Shown in pieces: positions 1 through 7,841 of a stretch of DNA of 63,186 bases. The position numbers were made by a program, and so were the translations under genes. Every line of letters starts with the position of its first letter. Within the stretch, counting starts at the first letter, position 1. Origin of the DNA: a virus. The stretch lies in the IMG/VR virus record IMGVR_UViG_3300032157_000008, positions 1-63,186 of that record. One strand, 5' to 3'. The notes under the pieces were generated by a model. That model saw only the letters and a list, made by a program, of their open reading frames with translations, was not told where the DNA came from and did no database searches.

Positions 1-182
1 TTCGCGTGCTGATTTACTTCGCTCGCCTGTTCATCATGTGGGTGGGCGTCAAGCTGATGGGACTCGACAGCCTGACGTGGTGGCAAGCCACTGGCTGCAT
101 GCTGATGTTCATCGCCGGTACGTTCGACCGCGAACAATGGATGCGTGGGTACCGGTATGGCCTTAAAAACAACCCCCGCTGA
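1..182 (+). CDS. Small two-helix membrane protein, 3' part (starts at 63056)
   Basis: Continuation of the gene that starts at 63056. The frame enters at base 3 (CGC codon) and stops with TGA at 180-182. The unique part after the terminal repeat encodes the polar tail (REQWMRGYRYGLKNNPR). It overlaps the next gene by 26 bases, typical of the packed small-gene operon on either side of the join. Confidence 0.7.
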   Translation, partial: RVLIYFARLFIMWVGVKLMGLDSLTWWQATGCMLMFIAGTFDREQWMRGYRYGLKNNPR

Positions 183-606
183 AGTGCTGAGCGCGCCGCA
201 GCTGTACTCGCTGAAGCGCGCCGTCTCCGAGCGCGTAGCCAAGCTGGTGCCGCCTGCTGACAGCACGATCCAGCAACGCATCCTCGTATCGCAGCGCGCC
301 GTTGCCATCGGCGACCTCGTTGCCAAGAGCGTCACGCACGCCACCGTGTGCGAAGAACGCGACTCCGTGCGCCTGTTGACGAACATGGAACTGCACGTCT
401 TCTGGGACGGCGAGCTTGAGCCGACCACTGTGCGGTACTCGTTCTCGGATGTAGTACAGAGCCGGCCGGAGCGTCGCGCGCTCCGCAAGAACGATGACTG
501 GTGGCGTCACGCCATGAGCGTGCTGATCGCTGGCATTCCCGAGGGCACGCTGCTCGCAGCGGTCCTGAAATACACCCCCACGAACGGAGCAACCGACAAT
601 GTTTAG
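157..606 (+). CDS. Hypothetical protein, 149 aa
   Basis: I do not recognise this protein. Start ATG 157 is preferred (MALKTTPAEVL); a GTG at 145 in frame would add four residues. It is a soluble mixed alpha/beta sequence with a helical N-terminal half and an ELHVFWDGE strand region near residue 80. It overlaps the preceding membrane-protein gene by 26 bases and the next gene by 8 bases (ATG 599 before the TAG at 604-606), so it is probably translated as part of the same operon. Confidence 0.7.
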   Translation: MALKTTPAEVLSAPQLYSLKRAVSERVAKLVPPADSTIQQRILVSQRAVAIGDLVAKSVTHATVCEERDSVRLLTNMELHVFWDGELEPTTVRYSFSDVVQSRPERRALRKNDDWWRHAMSVLIAGIPEGTLLAAVLKYTPTNGATDNV

Positions 607-1168
607 CCCACAGGGCGGACTGGCCGCCCAATGCCGCACGCACAACAAGGCCCTGCACGGTCTGCAAGGCACGTCGGAGATCACGCTGGACCTCTCACGC
701 TACCCGCAGGCGGTGCGCACCCGAGCGTCCAACCAGATCGACTGCCGCGTGCGTACCACGGATGCGTACTCGTCCCTGAGCGGCGGACTCATCCGCCTGA
801 TGGAGTATCTCTACGCGTTCAACCTGCCGCTCAACCTCGCGCGCGGCAACCGGCAGGTACTCGTCCCGCGCGAACACCTGCAAGAGGCGAAGGACCTCGT
901 GCACCTGATGAACATGGAGTGCGCCGCCGTTGCCACCGTGGGCGAGGCGAAGAACTGCAACGGCGTGTGGTTCTACATGACGGGCAGCCAGTTGGGCGTT
1001 CATGATCGCCCGAGTCGCTACAACGAGAAGCTGTTCTTCTCCCGGCTTGGCCCGCTGATGCGCAAGTGCTGCGCGGACCATGTGAACGAACGGGCGGACC
1101 AAGCCGTGGTGGCTCTTACGAAGGCCATCACGGTACAGACGACGGCCAATCTGGAATTCACGAAGTGA
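599..1168 (+). CDS. Hypothetical protein, 189 aa
   Basis: Not recognised. Starts MFSPQGGLAAQ at ATG 599, overlapping the previous stop. The central part contains a strongly hydrophobic helix-like stretch (LIRLMEYLYAFNLPLNLA), but with Arg and Glu inside, so it is more likely a buried helix than a membrane span. It ends EFTK; the final AAGTGA is shared with a GTGA that could begin the next gene. Operon position between unknown genes gives no functional clue. Confidence 0.75.
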   Translation: MFSPQGGLAAQCRTHNKALHGLQGTSEITLDLSRYPQAVRTRASNQIDCRVRTTDAYSSLSGGLIRLMEYLYAFNLPLNLARGNRQVLVPREHLQEAKDLVHLMNMECAAVATVGEAKNCNGVWFYMTGSQLGVHDRPSRYNEKLFFSRLGPLMRKCCADHVNERADQAVVALTKAITVQTTANLEFTK

Positions 1169-1200
1169 GCAAGTGGCTCAGGTACAAAGAGGAGGAGAAA

Positions 1201-1929
1201 GTGAGCGGCGAAACCAACAGACTGAACGACTACCTGCGCGAGCAGATCAACCAGACGGTGAAGAACTACCTGTCGTGGCTGCGCGCCAAGATCGAGCCCA
1301 TCATCGTCACGGAGGAAGACCGCGAGGACCTCATCCGCGCGGCCTACGGCGACGACGTCCGCGACTTGCAGCTTCGGCTGTACGCACTCGCGCCTGACGC
1401 CGTGGAGACCTCCTACGGCACTTCCCTGCGCTTCAGAATGGAGCGCGAGAACGAGACTGACGCCCCCATCGCCCGCACCGTCACGCTGAGCCACGGCGAC
1501 CGTAGGCCGTCCTACGACCTCCCACGCAACAACCTGCTCAATCCGGCCATCTATCCGGGCATGCTGGAGTGGTTGCAGGCGTGCCACGCCATGGACGTGA
1601 TGATCGCCAAGGACTGCAACTTCGTGCATACCCTGTGCGAACAGCTGGGCACCTACGGTCAGCTGCTGCGCCTGTGGCCGGACTTCATCCAGTACCTGCC
1701 CGGCAAGGAACGACTGGAAGTAGCGCGCAACCAGAAGAAGCGCAGCGCCGTGCAGGCCGAGTACGAGTTCGCCATGGGCAAGAAGCTCACCCGCTGGGAT
1801 GTTCAGGACAGGCTCCATAGGATCAACACGAGACTCGCCGAAGGCGCCTTGCTCAAGTCGGTCATCAACGAGCAGCGCGAGAAGAACCAGCAGACCGAAG
1901 AGTATCGGGCTGAGCTTTGGCCGGCATGA
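1201..1929 (+). CDS. Hypothetical protein, 242 aa
   Basis: Unknown function. Two starts compete: GTG 1165, in a GTGA overlap with the previous gene, and GTG 1201, preceded at 5 bases by a near-perfect ribosome site (AGGAGG within 1188-1197). I chose 1201 because of that site. The protein is helical and charged, with a Lys/Arg-rich stretch NQKKR near residue 178 and a long polar C-terminal helix (KSVINEQREKNQQTEEYR). It ends in an ATGA overlap with the next gene. Confidence 0.8.
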   Translation: MSGETNRLNDYLREQINQTVKNYLSWLRAKIEPIIVTEEDREDLIRAAYGDDVRDLQLRLYALAPDAVETSYGTSLRFRMERENETDAPIARTVTLSHGDRRPSYDLPRNNLLNPAIYPGMLEWLQACHAMDVMIAKDCNFVHTLCEQLGTYGQLLRLWPDFIQYLPGKERLEVARNQKKRSAVQAEYEFAMGKKLTRWDVQDRLHRINTRLAEGALLKSVINEQREKNQQTEEYRAELWPA

Positions 1930-2315
1930 ACACCGAGGAAGCCGACCTGACGGTGCTGCTTCAGGCAGCATGGACGCGGCACATGATCGACAAGTACCAC
2001 GTCCCGCTGGCAAAAGCCCGGCTCGCTGCCGGGCACCTGACCAAGGGCATCGTGCTGCGCCGTGGCGCGAAAGTCGTTCAAGTGGACTTCGTGTTCCGTC
2101 GCCTCGACCGAGCGTACACGTTCCAGAGAGAGGTTGGTGGATGGATACACGACGACGTCATCGTGGGGCTTAACGCTGCGGTGTCATCCATCGCCGACGA
2201 CATCCTGACTGGAGCCATATTGGCCGTTGACCAAGCGCCGCCGCCCGGCGAGGACGAGGAAACGCACAGCGTCAAGTGGTATCTGGAACAAACCGAGAAG
2301 CTGGCAGCCCTGTGA
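1926..2315 (+). CDS. Hypothetical protein, 129 aa
   Basis: Unknown function. ATG 1926 overlaps the upstream TGA as ATGA, which decides the start over a TTG at 1917. Helical N-terminus (residues 7-35), then a beta-rich middle (IVLRRGAKVVQVDFVFRRL). It contains one copy of the GCGGTGTCAT motif at 2178. It ends in a GTGA overlap with the first member of the LVW family. Confidence 0.75.
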   Translation: MNTEEADLTVLLQAAWTRHMIDKYHVPLAKARLAAGHLTKGIVLRRGAKVVQVDFVFRRLDRAYTFQREVGGWIHDDVIVGLNAAVSSIADDILTGAILAVDQAPPPGEDEETHSVKWYLEQTEKLAAL

Positions 2316-2671
2316 CCGACTTCACCACGATGATGCGCTCGACGGCCACGGTCGTCATCAGCAAGACCCTGTCCTGTTCGCTGGACCAAGCGCACGCGCT
2401 CGCGGGCCGCATCCATCGACTGGAGTACACGCACCCGGTATTCCACGGGCCGCGCAACTTCAAATGCGCGCTGTACATCAACGACAGCAACGACAGCAAC
2501 GACAGCAACGGCAGCAGAAGCCTGTCCCTGTATGAATTCGTGCACGAACTGAAACCGGGCGAGTTCTCGGAGTATTCCGCATGTCAGATGCCAGCGATGC
2601 GCAAGCTCGTCGTCGCGCGCTCACTCTTTCACAGTTTGGACCAAGTACGTTGGCTCAGTCTGTTTCTATGA
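2312..2671 (+). CDS. LVW-tail family protein, member 1, 119 aa
   Basis: Start GTG 2312 in a GTGA overlap. This is the first of a tandem set of small proteins whose last 15-20 residues share the pattern Ser/Ile-hydrophobic-Asp-x-hydrophobic-x-Trp-hydrophobic; here the tail is HSLDQVRWLSLFL. It has an internal triplication DSNDSNDSN (near 2482-2508) caused by a 9-bp direct repeat, probably a strand-slippage expansion. N-terminal part (CSLDQAHALAGRIHRLEYTH) is helical. Function unknown. Confidence 0.7.
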   Translation: MTDFTTMMRSTATVVISKTLSCSLDQAHALAGRIHRLEYTHPVFHGPRNFKCALYINDSNDSNDSNGSRSLSLYEFVHELKPGEFSEYSACQMPAMRKLVVARSLFHSLDQVRWLSLFL

Positions 2672-2994
2672 CCAACAAACTCTCGCAGGAACACATCACG
2701 CACATAGCTCGCGCGCAGCTGAATCAACTGTTGCTGCGCGAAGGCTACACGCTGGTGCAGCGCCAGAAGATCGGCGAAAGCATGGTCAGCGTAGTGATGG
2801 ATGACAACCCGTTCGACTACTCGGCGATGGTGAAGATGGTATTCACGATTGGCGGCAAGACGCAGCGGTTCAACTACGAAGTGGGTCGTCAGTCTCCTAC
2901 CGCGCTGAGTCAGCGCGAAGGCCGGGCTACTTCGCTGATTACTGAGGCACTCGAAAGCATGGACAAGCTGGTATGGCTGACAATCGCAAGCTAG
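2668..2994 (+). CDS. LVW-tail family protein, member 2, 108 aa
   Basis: Two starts are open: ATG 2581, which would overlap member 1 by 91 bases, and ATG 2668 in an ATGA overlap. I chose 2668 because member 1's own tail motif is encoded across the longer overlap and must be real. Fold pattern: two N-terminal helices (HITHIARAQLNQLLLREG), beta strands (MVSVVMDD, MVKMVFTIGG), a helix, and the tail SMDKLVWLTIAS. Function unknown. Confidence 0.75.
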   Translation: MTNKLSQEHITHIARAQLNQLLLREGYTLVQRQKIGESMVSVVMDDNPFDYSAMVKMVFTIGGKTQRFNYEVGRQSPTALSQREGRATSLITEALESMDKLVWLTIAS

Positions 2995-3290
2995 TCGAGT
3001 GTGCGCAGCGCCGCTTCGTGCGCAGGCTGGTGCGCGAGTTCGGCATGACGTACCCGGAGACGCACATCGTCAAGAACCTGACGAACGTGATCCTTGAGCG
3101 GCACCACAACAACGGTGGGCGCGGGGCGGTTCATTTCTACGGGCGAGATGTTACGCCTTCCGTGAGCGTGCGCATGCAGCTGCAAGGCTCGGACGTGTAC
3201 AGCATCCAGACGCGTGTCGTATCCAACCTCGTGAAGCGCGCCGTGGACTCGCTGGATGTTCTCCAGATCGGAATTCTGCTCAGTGAATGA
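2973..3290 (+). CDS. LVW-tail family protein, member 3, 105 aa
   Basis: ATG 2973 lies inside the tail motif codons of member 2, giving a 22-base overlap; member 6 (4470) overlaps member 5 by exactly the same length at the same motif, supporting origin by tandem duplication. Here the tail has drifted to SLDVLQIGILLSE, without the Trp. The N-terminus is basic and helical (RRFVRRLVREFG). Function unknown. Confidence 0.75.
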   Translation: MADNRKLVECAQRRFVRRLVREFGMTYPETHIVKNLTNVILERHHNNGGRGAVHFYGRDVTPSVSVRMQLQGSDVYSIQTRVVSNLVKRAVDSLDVLQIGILLSE

Positions 3291-3525
3291 ATTCAAAGCC
3301 GAGCCCGGCGACATCGTGGAGAGCTTCGGTATCTATGCCGTATTCGAGGGCTACCACGAACGCGACATCGCGCACATCTACGCACGCGACAACTTCAGAG
3401 GCGTAGTCCTGTGCGCATTGGAGACTGGCTCGCTTACTATTCCTATCTGGCGGAAGGTCCACCCCGACGAAGAAGGCAACGTGCCGCCAATCCTAGTGAT
3501 GCTGTCCAAGGCGATGAAGTCATGA
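3283..3525 (+). CDS. PP-tail family protein, member 1, 80 aa
   Basis: Start GTG 3283 (VNEFKAEPGD), overlapping the previous stop by 8 bases; ATG 3256 is an in-frame alternative with a larger overlap. The C-terminus VPPILVMLSKAMKS resembles those of the genes at 3522, 4834 and 5150 (Pro-rich turn followed by an amphipathic hydrophobic helix). The middle is beta-rich (FGIYAVFEGY, RGVVLCALE). Function unknown. Confidence 0.65.
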   Translation: MNEFKAEPGDIVESFGIYAVFEGYHERDIAHIYARDNFRGVVLCALETGSLTIPIWRKVHPDEEGNVPPILVMLSKAMKS

Positions 3526-3800
3526 GCGTGTACACCGACGAGTTCGGCGACAGCATTCGCCCCGGCATGTTGCTGCACCACATGGGCATCTGGCTGGTCA
3601 CGATCAATCGCGACCACAGCAAGGAATACGCCGACGAGAAGCGCTGGTACTGCTGCATCCACAATCACGGCAAGGGACCGGACACCTACGTGCTGCCCGT
3701 ACCGCAGGACGTGCTGCTCGACCTGATGGTGCGCTCGCGCCCGGAGGACGACAAAGCACCGCCCGCGCTGCAAATGCTGGCGACGGTGCTTCGCCGATGA
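3522..3800 (+). CDS. PP-tail family protein, member 2, 92 aa
   Basis: ATG 3522 in an ATGA overlap. Beta-rich body (MGIWLVTINRD, KRWYCCIHNHG) followed by APPALQMLATVLRR, the same Pro-Pro plus hydrophobic helix seen in its neighbour upstream; the two are alternate-family companions of the LVW genes. Function unknown. Confidence 0.7.
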   Translation: MSVYTDEFGDSIRPGMLLHHMGIWLVTINRDHSKEYADEKRWYCCIHNHGKGPDTYVLPVPQDVLLDLMVRSRPEDDKAPPALQMLATVLRR

Positions 3801-4168
3801 CCAAGCGCACGAAGAAGCTCGCGCGCCAAGCGCGGAAGAAAGCCGTAACCGGCAAGGGCAGCCACGCGCGGGCAACCAAGACCGTCGCGCCGAACCTCAC
3901 CACGGCGCGCGCACTGATCGTGGAGAAGATGCGCAACTGGTACGATCTGGAAAAGACGCTGTGCATCCGTGTCTCCAACATGCTCACCGACGTGTCGATT
4001 GGACGCGACTGGCAGACCGGAGAGACGCAGGCCGAGTTCATGTTCGTTGGCTTCGGTGTCATCTGCGTCGTGCTGGACGGCATGCACAACCTGTCCACGG
4101 CGCTGAGCAGCATCGACGAACTGGTGTGGGCGTTGTTGATCGCTGAAGCGAAGGCTGCGGTGTCATGA
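3797..4168 (+). CDS. LVW-tail family protein, member 4, 123 aa
   Basis: ATG 3797 in an ATGA overlap. It differs from the other members by a very basic N-terminal extension (MTKRTKKLARQARKKA, about residues 1-27), which could bind nucleic acid. The tail SIDELVWALLIAEAKAAVS matches the family and then runs on about ten residues. The last codons contain a GCGGTGTCAT motif (4157-4166) that also contributes the ATG of the next gene. Function unknown. Confidence 0.75.
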   Translation: MTKRTKKLARQARKKAVTGKGSHARATKTVAPNLTTARALIVEKMRNWYDLEKTLCIRVSNMLTDVSIGRDWQTGETQAEFMFVGFGVICVVLDGMHNLSTALSSIDELVWALLIAEAKAAVS

Positions 4169-4491
4169 GCGAGGAAGTGAGCCAGCTGGAATACGCGCGC
4201 AGCGCGATCTTCTTCATGCTGTACTCCGAGAGACAGCTGGAGCGCAAGCAGGCGCGTCGCGCGGCTGAACGGCTATTGGGCATCGAGGCTTCGTACAACA
4301 GGCGCAGGCAGCAGTACATGGTCCGGCTGACGTTCGCGGGGCTGCCTCGTTCCATCGAGTCGTTCCACGATATGTCGAGCATGTACACCGGCTTGGACGC
4401 CAAGACCAAGGGGCTCAACGCCGAGCAGGGGATGATCTACCGTGCCATTCACCTTGTGGACCCGATGCTATGGATCGCGATAGCCGCATAG
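4165..4491 (+). CDS. LVW-tail family protein, member 5, 108 aa
   Basis: ATG 4165, ATGA overlap. Helical N-terminal third rich in Arg (RQLERKQARRAAERLLG), a beta-like centre, and the tail HLVDPMLWIAIAA. Size and tail position match members 2, 3 and 6. Function unknown. Confidence 0.75.
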   Translation: MSEEVSQLEYARSAIFFMLYSERQLERKQARRAAERLLGIEASYNRRRQQYMVRLTFAGLPRSIESFHDMSSMYTGLDAKTKGLNAEQGMIYRAIHLVDPMLWIAIAA

Positions 4492-4814
4492 TTTTCAGCG
4501 CAAACGAAGACACAGTTCGCTCGCTGATGCGCGGCATGGACCTCCCGGACAACATCCCGAGCATGATGCGCAAGAACGCTTCGCGCTCGCTGAACAGCGT
4601 GGAGATCACGGTGCCCAACGACGGGCACTCGTTGCGCCGCGCGACGATAACGCTCATATTCAAGAACCCGGACTTCAGCGTGATCGCCCACCACGGCGTG
4701 GCGATGAAACACGAGAACGGGCGCTGGGCCATCGTCCGTGAAGACCACGACCTCTGCCTGCGCGCCGCTGTGCGCGCCATCGACCCGCTGGTGTGGGGAA
4801 TCCTCAGTGCCTGA
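4470..4814 (+). CDS. LVW-tail family protein, member 6, 114 aa
   Basis: ATG 4470 overlaps member 5 by 22 bases within the codons for its tail. Beta-rich middle (NSVEITVPND, RRATITLIFKNPDF, FSVIAHHG) and tail RAIDPLVWGILSA, the best match to the family consensus A-x-x-I-D-P-L-V-W-x-I-x-A. Function unknown; a shared binding surface at the C-terminal helix is the obvious inference. Confidence 0.75.
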   Translation: MDRDSRIVFSANEDTVRSLMRGMDLPDNIPSMMRKNASRSLNSVEITVPNDGHSLRRATITLIFKNPDFSVIAHHGVAMKHENGRWAIVREDHDLCLRAAVRAIDPLVWGILSA

Positions 4815-4833
4815 CCTGAAAGGAACGCGCGGA

Positions 4834-5157
4834 GTGAATCGCAGGGTGCTGATGCTGCTGCACGAAACCAAGAGTGTCCTCGAACTGCGCTGCTCGCTGA
4901 TCCGCCCGCAGTGTTCGCGCCACACGCTGGTGGACCGGCTCGATGGCATCGAAGTCGCTGGCGACACGGGCGACTGGCTGGTGGTGCCGAAGGTCACGCT
5001 GCTGTTCGTCGATCTCGATGGGAACATCTTCCACGCGCCTGTTGTGCCGGAATACTCGCAGTGGTACTTGAAGGCGCTGCTCGGCGGGCACGCATCCACG
5101 CCACCATGCCCGCTCGCTGAAGACCAAATACTAGGGCTGCTGCTGCACTATGGCTAA
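4834..5157 (+). CDS. PP-tail family protein, member 3, 107 aa
   Basis: GTG 4834 (VNRRVLMLLHE) is preferred because AAGGA lies 9 bases upstream; GTG 4807 is an in-frame alternative that overlaps the previous stop. Beta-rich centre (WLVVPKVTLLFVDLDGNIFHA), then a Pro-rich turn and the hydrophobic end DQILGLLLHYG, like the genes at 3283, 3522 and 5150. Function unknown. Confidence 0.7.
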   Translation: MNRRVLMLLHETKSVLELRCSLIRPQCSRHTLVDRLDGIEVAGDTGDWLVVPKVTLLFVDLDGNIFHAPVVPEYSQWYLKALLGGHASTPPCPLAEDQILGLLLHYG

Positions 5158-5470
5158 CGATGAGCGCGACGACACGCTGAAGCAACAGCACATTCGCGCA
5201 GCGTTCGAGTCGCAGCTGTTTCGCCATCGCCGCGACACGCTGGCGACAAGCAACGTGTGGGAACCGACCTACCGCGTGGCGATGGTCTACAAGTACCCGG
5301 TGACGGGGCCGGAGGGCAACGGCGTCTGGCTGCTGTTCGACCACGGCTACAAAGCTCCTACCACGGAGAAGTTCGCAAGATGGTTCAACGAGCGCGGCGA
5401 CGTCCTGCCGCCCCCGCCGCTCGATGACCCGACGATCAGTGCGCTACTACTCAAATTTGGTGTACGCTAA
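5150..5470 (+). CDS. PP-tail family protein, member 4, 106 aa
   Basis: ATG 5150 overlaps the previous gene by 8 bases. Helical, charged N-terminus, a beta hairpin (YRVAMVYKYPV, GVWLLFDHGY), then LPPPPLDDPTISALLLKFGVR. The end resembles member 3 most closely (D-x-hydrophobic-x-x-LLL), making 4834 and 5150 the most recent pair. Function unknown. Confidence 0.75.
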   Translation: MANDERDDTLKQQHIRAAFESQLFRHRRDTLATSNVWEPTYRVAMVYKYPVTGPEGNGVWLLFDHGYKAPTTEKFARWFNERGDVLPPPPLDDPTISALLLKFGVR

Positions 5471-5474
5471 GAGC

Positions 5475-5678
5475 ATGTTCACCTACGAAGCCTCTCCGAA
5501 CAGCGCCGTGACCCGAGATGCTATGGCTAGCTTCTGGCTCCAGCGCTACTGCGCGCGCGTGGACGTGGCCCGTTCGATCATGCACAATTCTGGCGTACCG
5601 TTCCCGGCCGCCATGGAAGCCGCCGAGGGCGTGATGAACCAGCAGTTCAACCAGTGGCTGTCGCAGGGCAAGCTGTGA
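5475..5678 (+). CDS. Hypothetical protein, 67 aa
   Basis: ATG 5475 follows the previous stop by four bases. A short helical protein (WLQRYCARVDVARSIMHN, MEAAEGVMNQQFNQWL), not clearly in either tandem family. It overlaps the DNA polymerase start as GTGA, so it may mainly couple translation into that gene. Function unknown. Confidence 0.65.
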   Translation: MFTYEASPNSAVTRDAMASFWLQRYCARVDVARSIMHNSGVPFPAAMEAAEGVMNQQFNQWLSQGKL

Positions 5679-7525
5679 AGACGATCACCGTCGATTTCGA
5701 GAGCTTCTGGTCGCAGGACTACACGCTGTCCAAGATGACGACGCAGGAGTACGTGCGCGACCCGCGCTTCCAGCTGATCGGCATGGGCTTCGCTGTTGGC
5801 AACGACCGCCCGCGCTACGTGAGCGGCCCCACCGACGTGATGCTGGCTGCGGCCGCGCTGCCATGGAGCGAGTCCGTCGTGATCGCGCACAACGCGCAGT
5901 TCGATGGCGCGATACTCGAATGGCTGATCGGCTTCCACGCGCGCACCTACTTCTGCACGATGCAGGCAGCGAACGCGTGCGTAAAGCCATGGACAGGTTC
6001 AGCATCGTTGGCCTCGTGCGCAACGTACTTCAACCTGCCAGAGAAGATGACCGGCATCCTGCAAGCCACGCGCGGGCTGCGCCACGAGCAGCTGACGCTG
6101 GAGCAACGGCGCGCGATGGCGGAATACTGCAAGCACGACGTGATGATTACGCGCGAATTGTTCCAGCGCATGCGCGACAAATTCAACGAAGACGAGACAG
6201 ACCTGATCGACCTCACGATCAAGAAATACGTCCGGCCTAAAATCGTCCTGTCGCGCAAGCGCATCAAGGAAGCGCAATACGAACTGGAACAGCGGCGCAC
6301 CGCCCTGCTGACACAGCTGGGCGACGAGAAGTGGGCCAGCGCGACGATCTCCAGCAACGAGAAATTCGCCGAAGCGCTGCGTGCGCTCGGCGTCGAGCCG
6401 CCGATGAAAGTCAGCGGACGCACAGGCCAACAAACGTATGCGTTCGCCAAGACCGATCCTGATTTTCTTGAGCTACAGGAACACGATGATCCCGACGTGC
6501 AGACGCTGGTGAACGTGCGCATCGGCGCGAAGTCCACGCTGGAGGAATCGCGACTGGAGAAGTTCCTGCGCATCGCCGACATCGACCCGGACCAGAAGCT
6601 CGCCGTGCCGCTCACCTACTACGGCGCGGGCACCGGGCGCATGAGCGCGCGCGACGGAATCAACCTACAGAACCTCACGAAGAAGTCGCCGATACGCGAC
6701 TGCCTCACCGCGCCGCCCGGCTACAAGGTCGTGACGGCTGACCTCTCGCAGATCGAAGCACGCGTGCTGGCATGCATTGCGGGGCAGGACGACCTTCTCG
6801 AAGAATTCGCTACTGGGGCCGACCCCTACTCGTCCTTTGCTACGGACCTGTACGGTGTGCCCGTCTCCAAGGAGGAGAACACGGACCTGCGTGACGTGGG
6901 CAAAGCAGCGATTCTCCAGCTTGGCTTCTACGCAGGCGTGAGCGGCTTCGACCGCTACTTGAAGACCAAAGCCAACAACCCGCAGCCGCTCGATGAAGTG
7001 GAGCGCATCGTCAACGCCTACCGTCGCCGGTACGGCCACATAGCCAAGCTGTGGAAGTGGATGGAGAAAACCGCCACGCCGGTCATCCTCGGCACGAACG
7101 GCGGCGCTACATGCGCGATTGCCAACTGCGTCTATTCCACCCATCAGCTGACGCTGCCTAACGGCATGCCGATCTACTATCCGCACGCGCGCCGGCAGCT
7201 GAACGGCGACGTGATCTACGACTCGTTCCGTGGCAAGAGCGGAGCCGTCAAGGAGGTAAAGCTATGGCCGGGCCTGCTGACCGAGAACATCGTGCAAGCG
7301 CTGGCGAGGATCATCCTCTCGACCGCCGAAGTGAGTCTGGCACGCGCCGGGCTGCTCGCGGCCTTGCAGGTACACGACGAACTGGTATTCATCGTGAAGG
7401 AAGCGGCGGTGCGTGCGGTGTCATTGGCGCTGCGCCGGGCGATGACCCAGCGTGTTTCATGGATGCCGAATCTTCCCTTGGCATGCGACATCAAGGTAGG
7501 GAACACCTACAAGGAGGCAAAGTGA
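5675..7525 (+). CDS. DNA polymerase, family A with 3'-5' exonuclease
   Basis: Replicative DNA polymerase, 616 residues, starting at GTG 5675 in a GTGA overlap. The N-terminal third is a DEDD exonuclease: exo I VDFES (residues 6-10), exo II HNAQFDG (about 72-78), exo III YCKHDV (about 150-155). The polymerase core has motif A TADLSQIEARV (about 355-365), motif B RDVGKAAILQLGFYAG (about 405-420) and motif C VHDELV (about 566-571), so the metal-binding Asp residues are all present. At the position where T7 polymerase has Tyr after the motif B Lys this enzyme has Phe, which in the family usually means discrimination against dideoxynucleotides. It is the anchor of the replication segment. Confidence 0.95.
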   Translation: MKTITVDFESFWSQDYTLSKMTTQEYVRDPRFQLIGMGFAVGNDRPRYVSGPTDVMLAAAALPWSESVVIAHNAQFDGAILEWLIGFHARTYFCTMQAANACVKPWTGSASLASCATYFNLPEKMTGILQATRGLRHEQLTLEQRRAMAEYCKHDVMITRELFQRMRDKFNEDETDLIDLTIKKYVRPKIVLSRKRIKEAQYELEQRRTALLTQLGDEKWASATISSNEKFAEALRALGVEPPMKVSGRTGQQTYAFAKTDPDFLELQEHDDPDVQTLVNVRIGAKSTLEESRLEKFLRIADIDPDQKLAVPLTYYGAGTGRMSARDGINLQNLTKKSPIRDCLTAPPGYKVVTADLSQIEARVLACIAGQDDLLEEFATGADPYSSFATDLYGVPVSKEENTDLRDVGKAAILQLGFYAGVSGFDRYLKTKANNPQPLDEVERIVNAYRRRYGHIAKLWKWMEKTATPVILGTNGGATCAIANCVYSTHQLTLPNGMPIYYPHARRQLNGDVIYDSFRGKSGAVKEVKLWPGLLTENIVQALARIILSTAEVSLARAGLLAALQVHDELVFIVKEAAVRAVSLALRRAMTQRVSWMPNLPLACDIKVGNTYKEAK

Positions 7526-7665
7526 AACTGGAGAGCGTTGATCCCGGCGGACGGCAAGTGCCGCTGTTCCGTGGGATGGATTGGTTCCTGCTCGGGTTTG
7601 CCACGGGCATGCTGGTGACGGGGACGGTAGTCGGCATCTGGCTGACGCTCGGCGCGCCTGCATGA
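7522..7665 (+). CDS. Small single-span membrane protein, 47 aa
   Basis: GTG 7522 overlaps the polymerase stop and has a strong ribosome site, AAGGAGG, four bases upstream, inside the polymerase 3' end. One hydrophobic span (FLLGFATGMLVTGTVVGIWL, about residues 21-42) with a glycine-rich face. Function unknown; a holin-type role is possible but unsupported by neighbours. Confidence 0.7.
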   Translation: MKLESVDPGGRQVPLFRGMDWFLLGFATGMLVTGTVVGIWLTLGAPA

Positions 7666-7841
7666 GCCTGTCAGACGCCTGCGATGCCGTCATGAAGGCC
7701 CGGCGCGAGTACCACGCCGCTGCGCAGGAATACGAGCGCGTGCAGTACAAGCTGGACGTTGCCCGCAACCAGCTGGAGAGCGCGCAGCGTGACTTCGACA
7801 ACGCCGTGCGCACCTTCGCTGAAAAAGCCAATGTCGCATGA
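7662..7841 (+). CDS. Small coiled-coil protein, 59 aa
   Basis: ATG 7662, ATGA overlap with the membrane protein. Nearly all of it (about residues 10-55) is a charged heptad-like helix (YERVQYKLDVARNQLESAQR). Could pair with the preceding membrane protein; function unknown. Confidence 0.7.
   Translation: MSLSDACDAVMKARREYHAAAQEYERVQYKLDVARNQLESAQRDFDNAVRTFAEKANVA

Noticed and set aside
2581-2667. N-terminal extension of the gene at 2668
   Set aside because: It would overlap the tail codons of the previous family member by 91 bases; the ATGA start is consistent with the rest of the operon.
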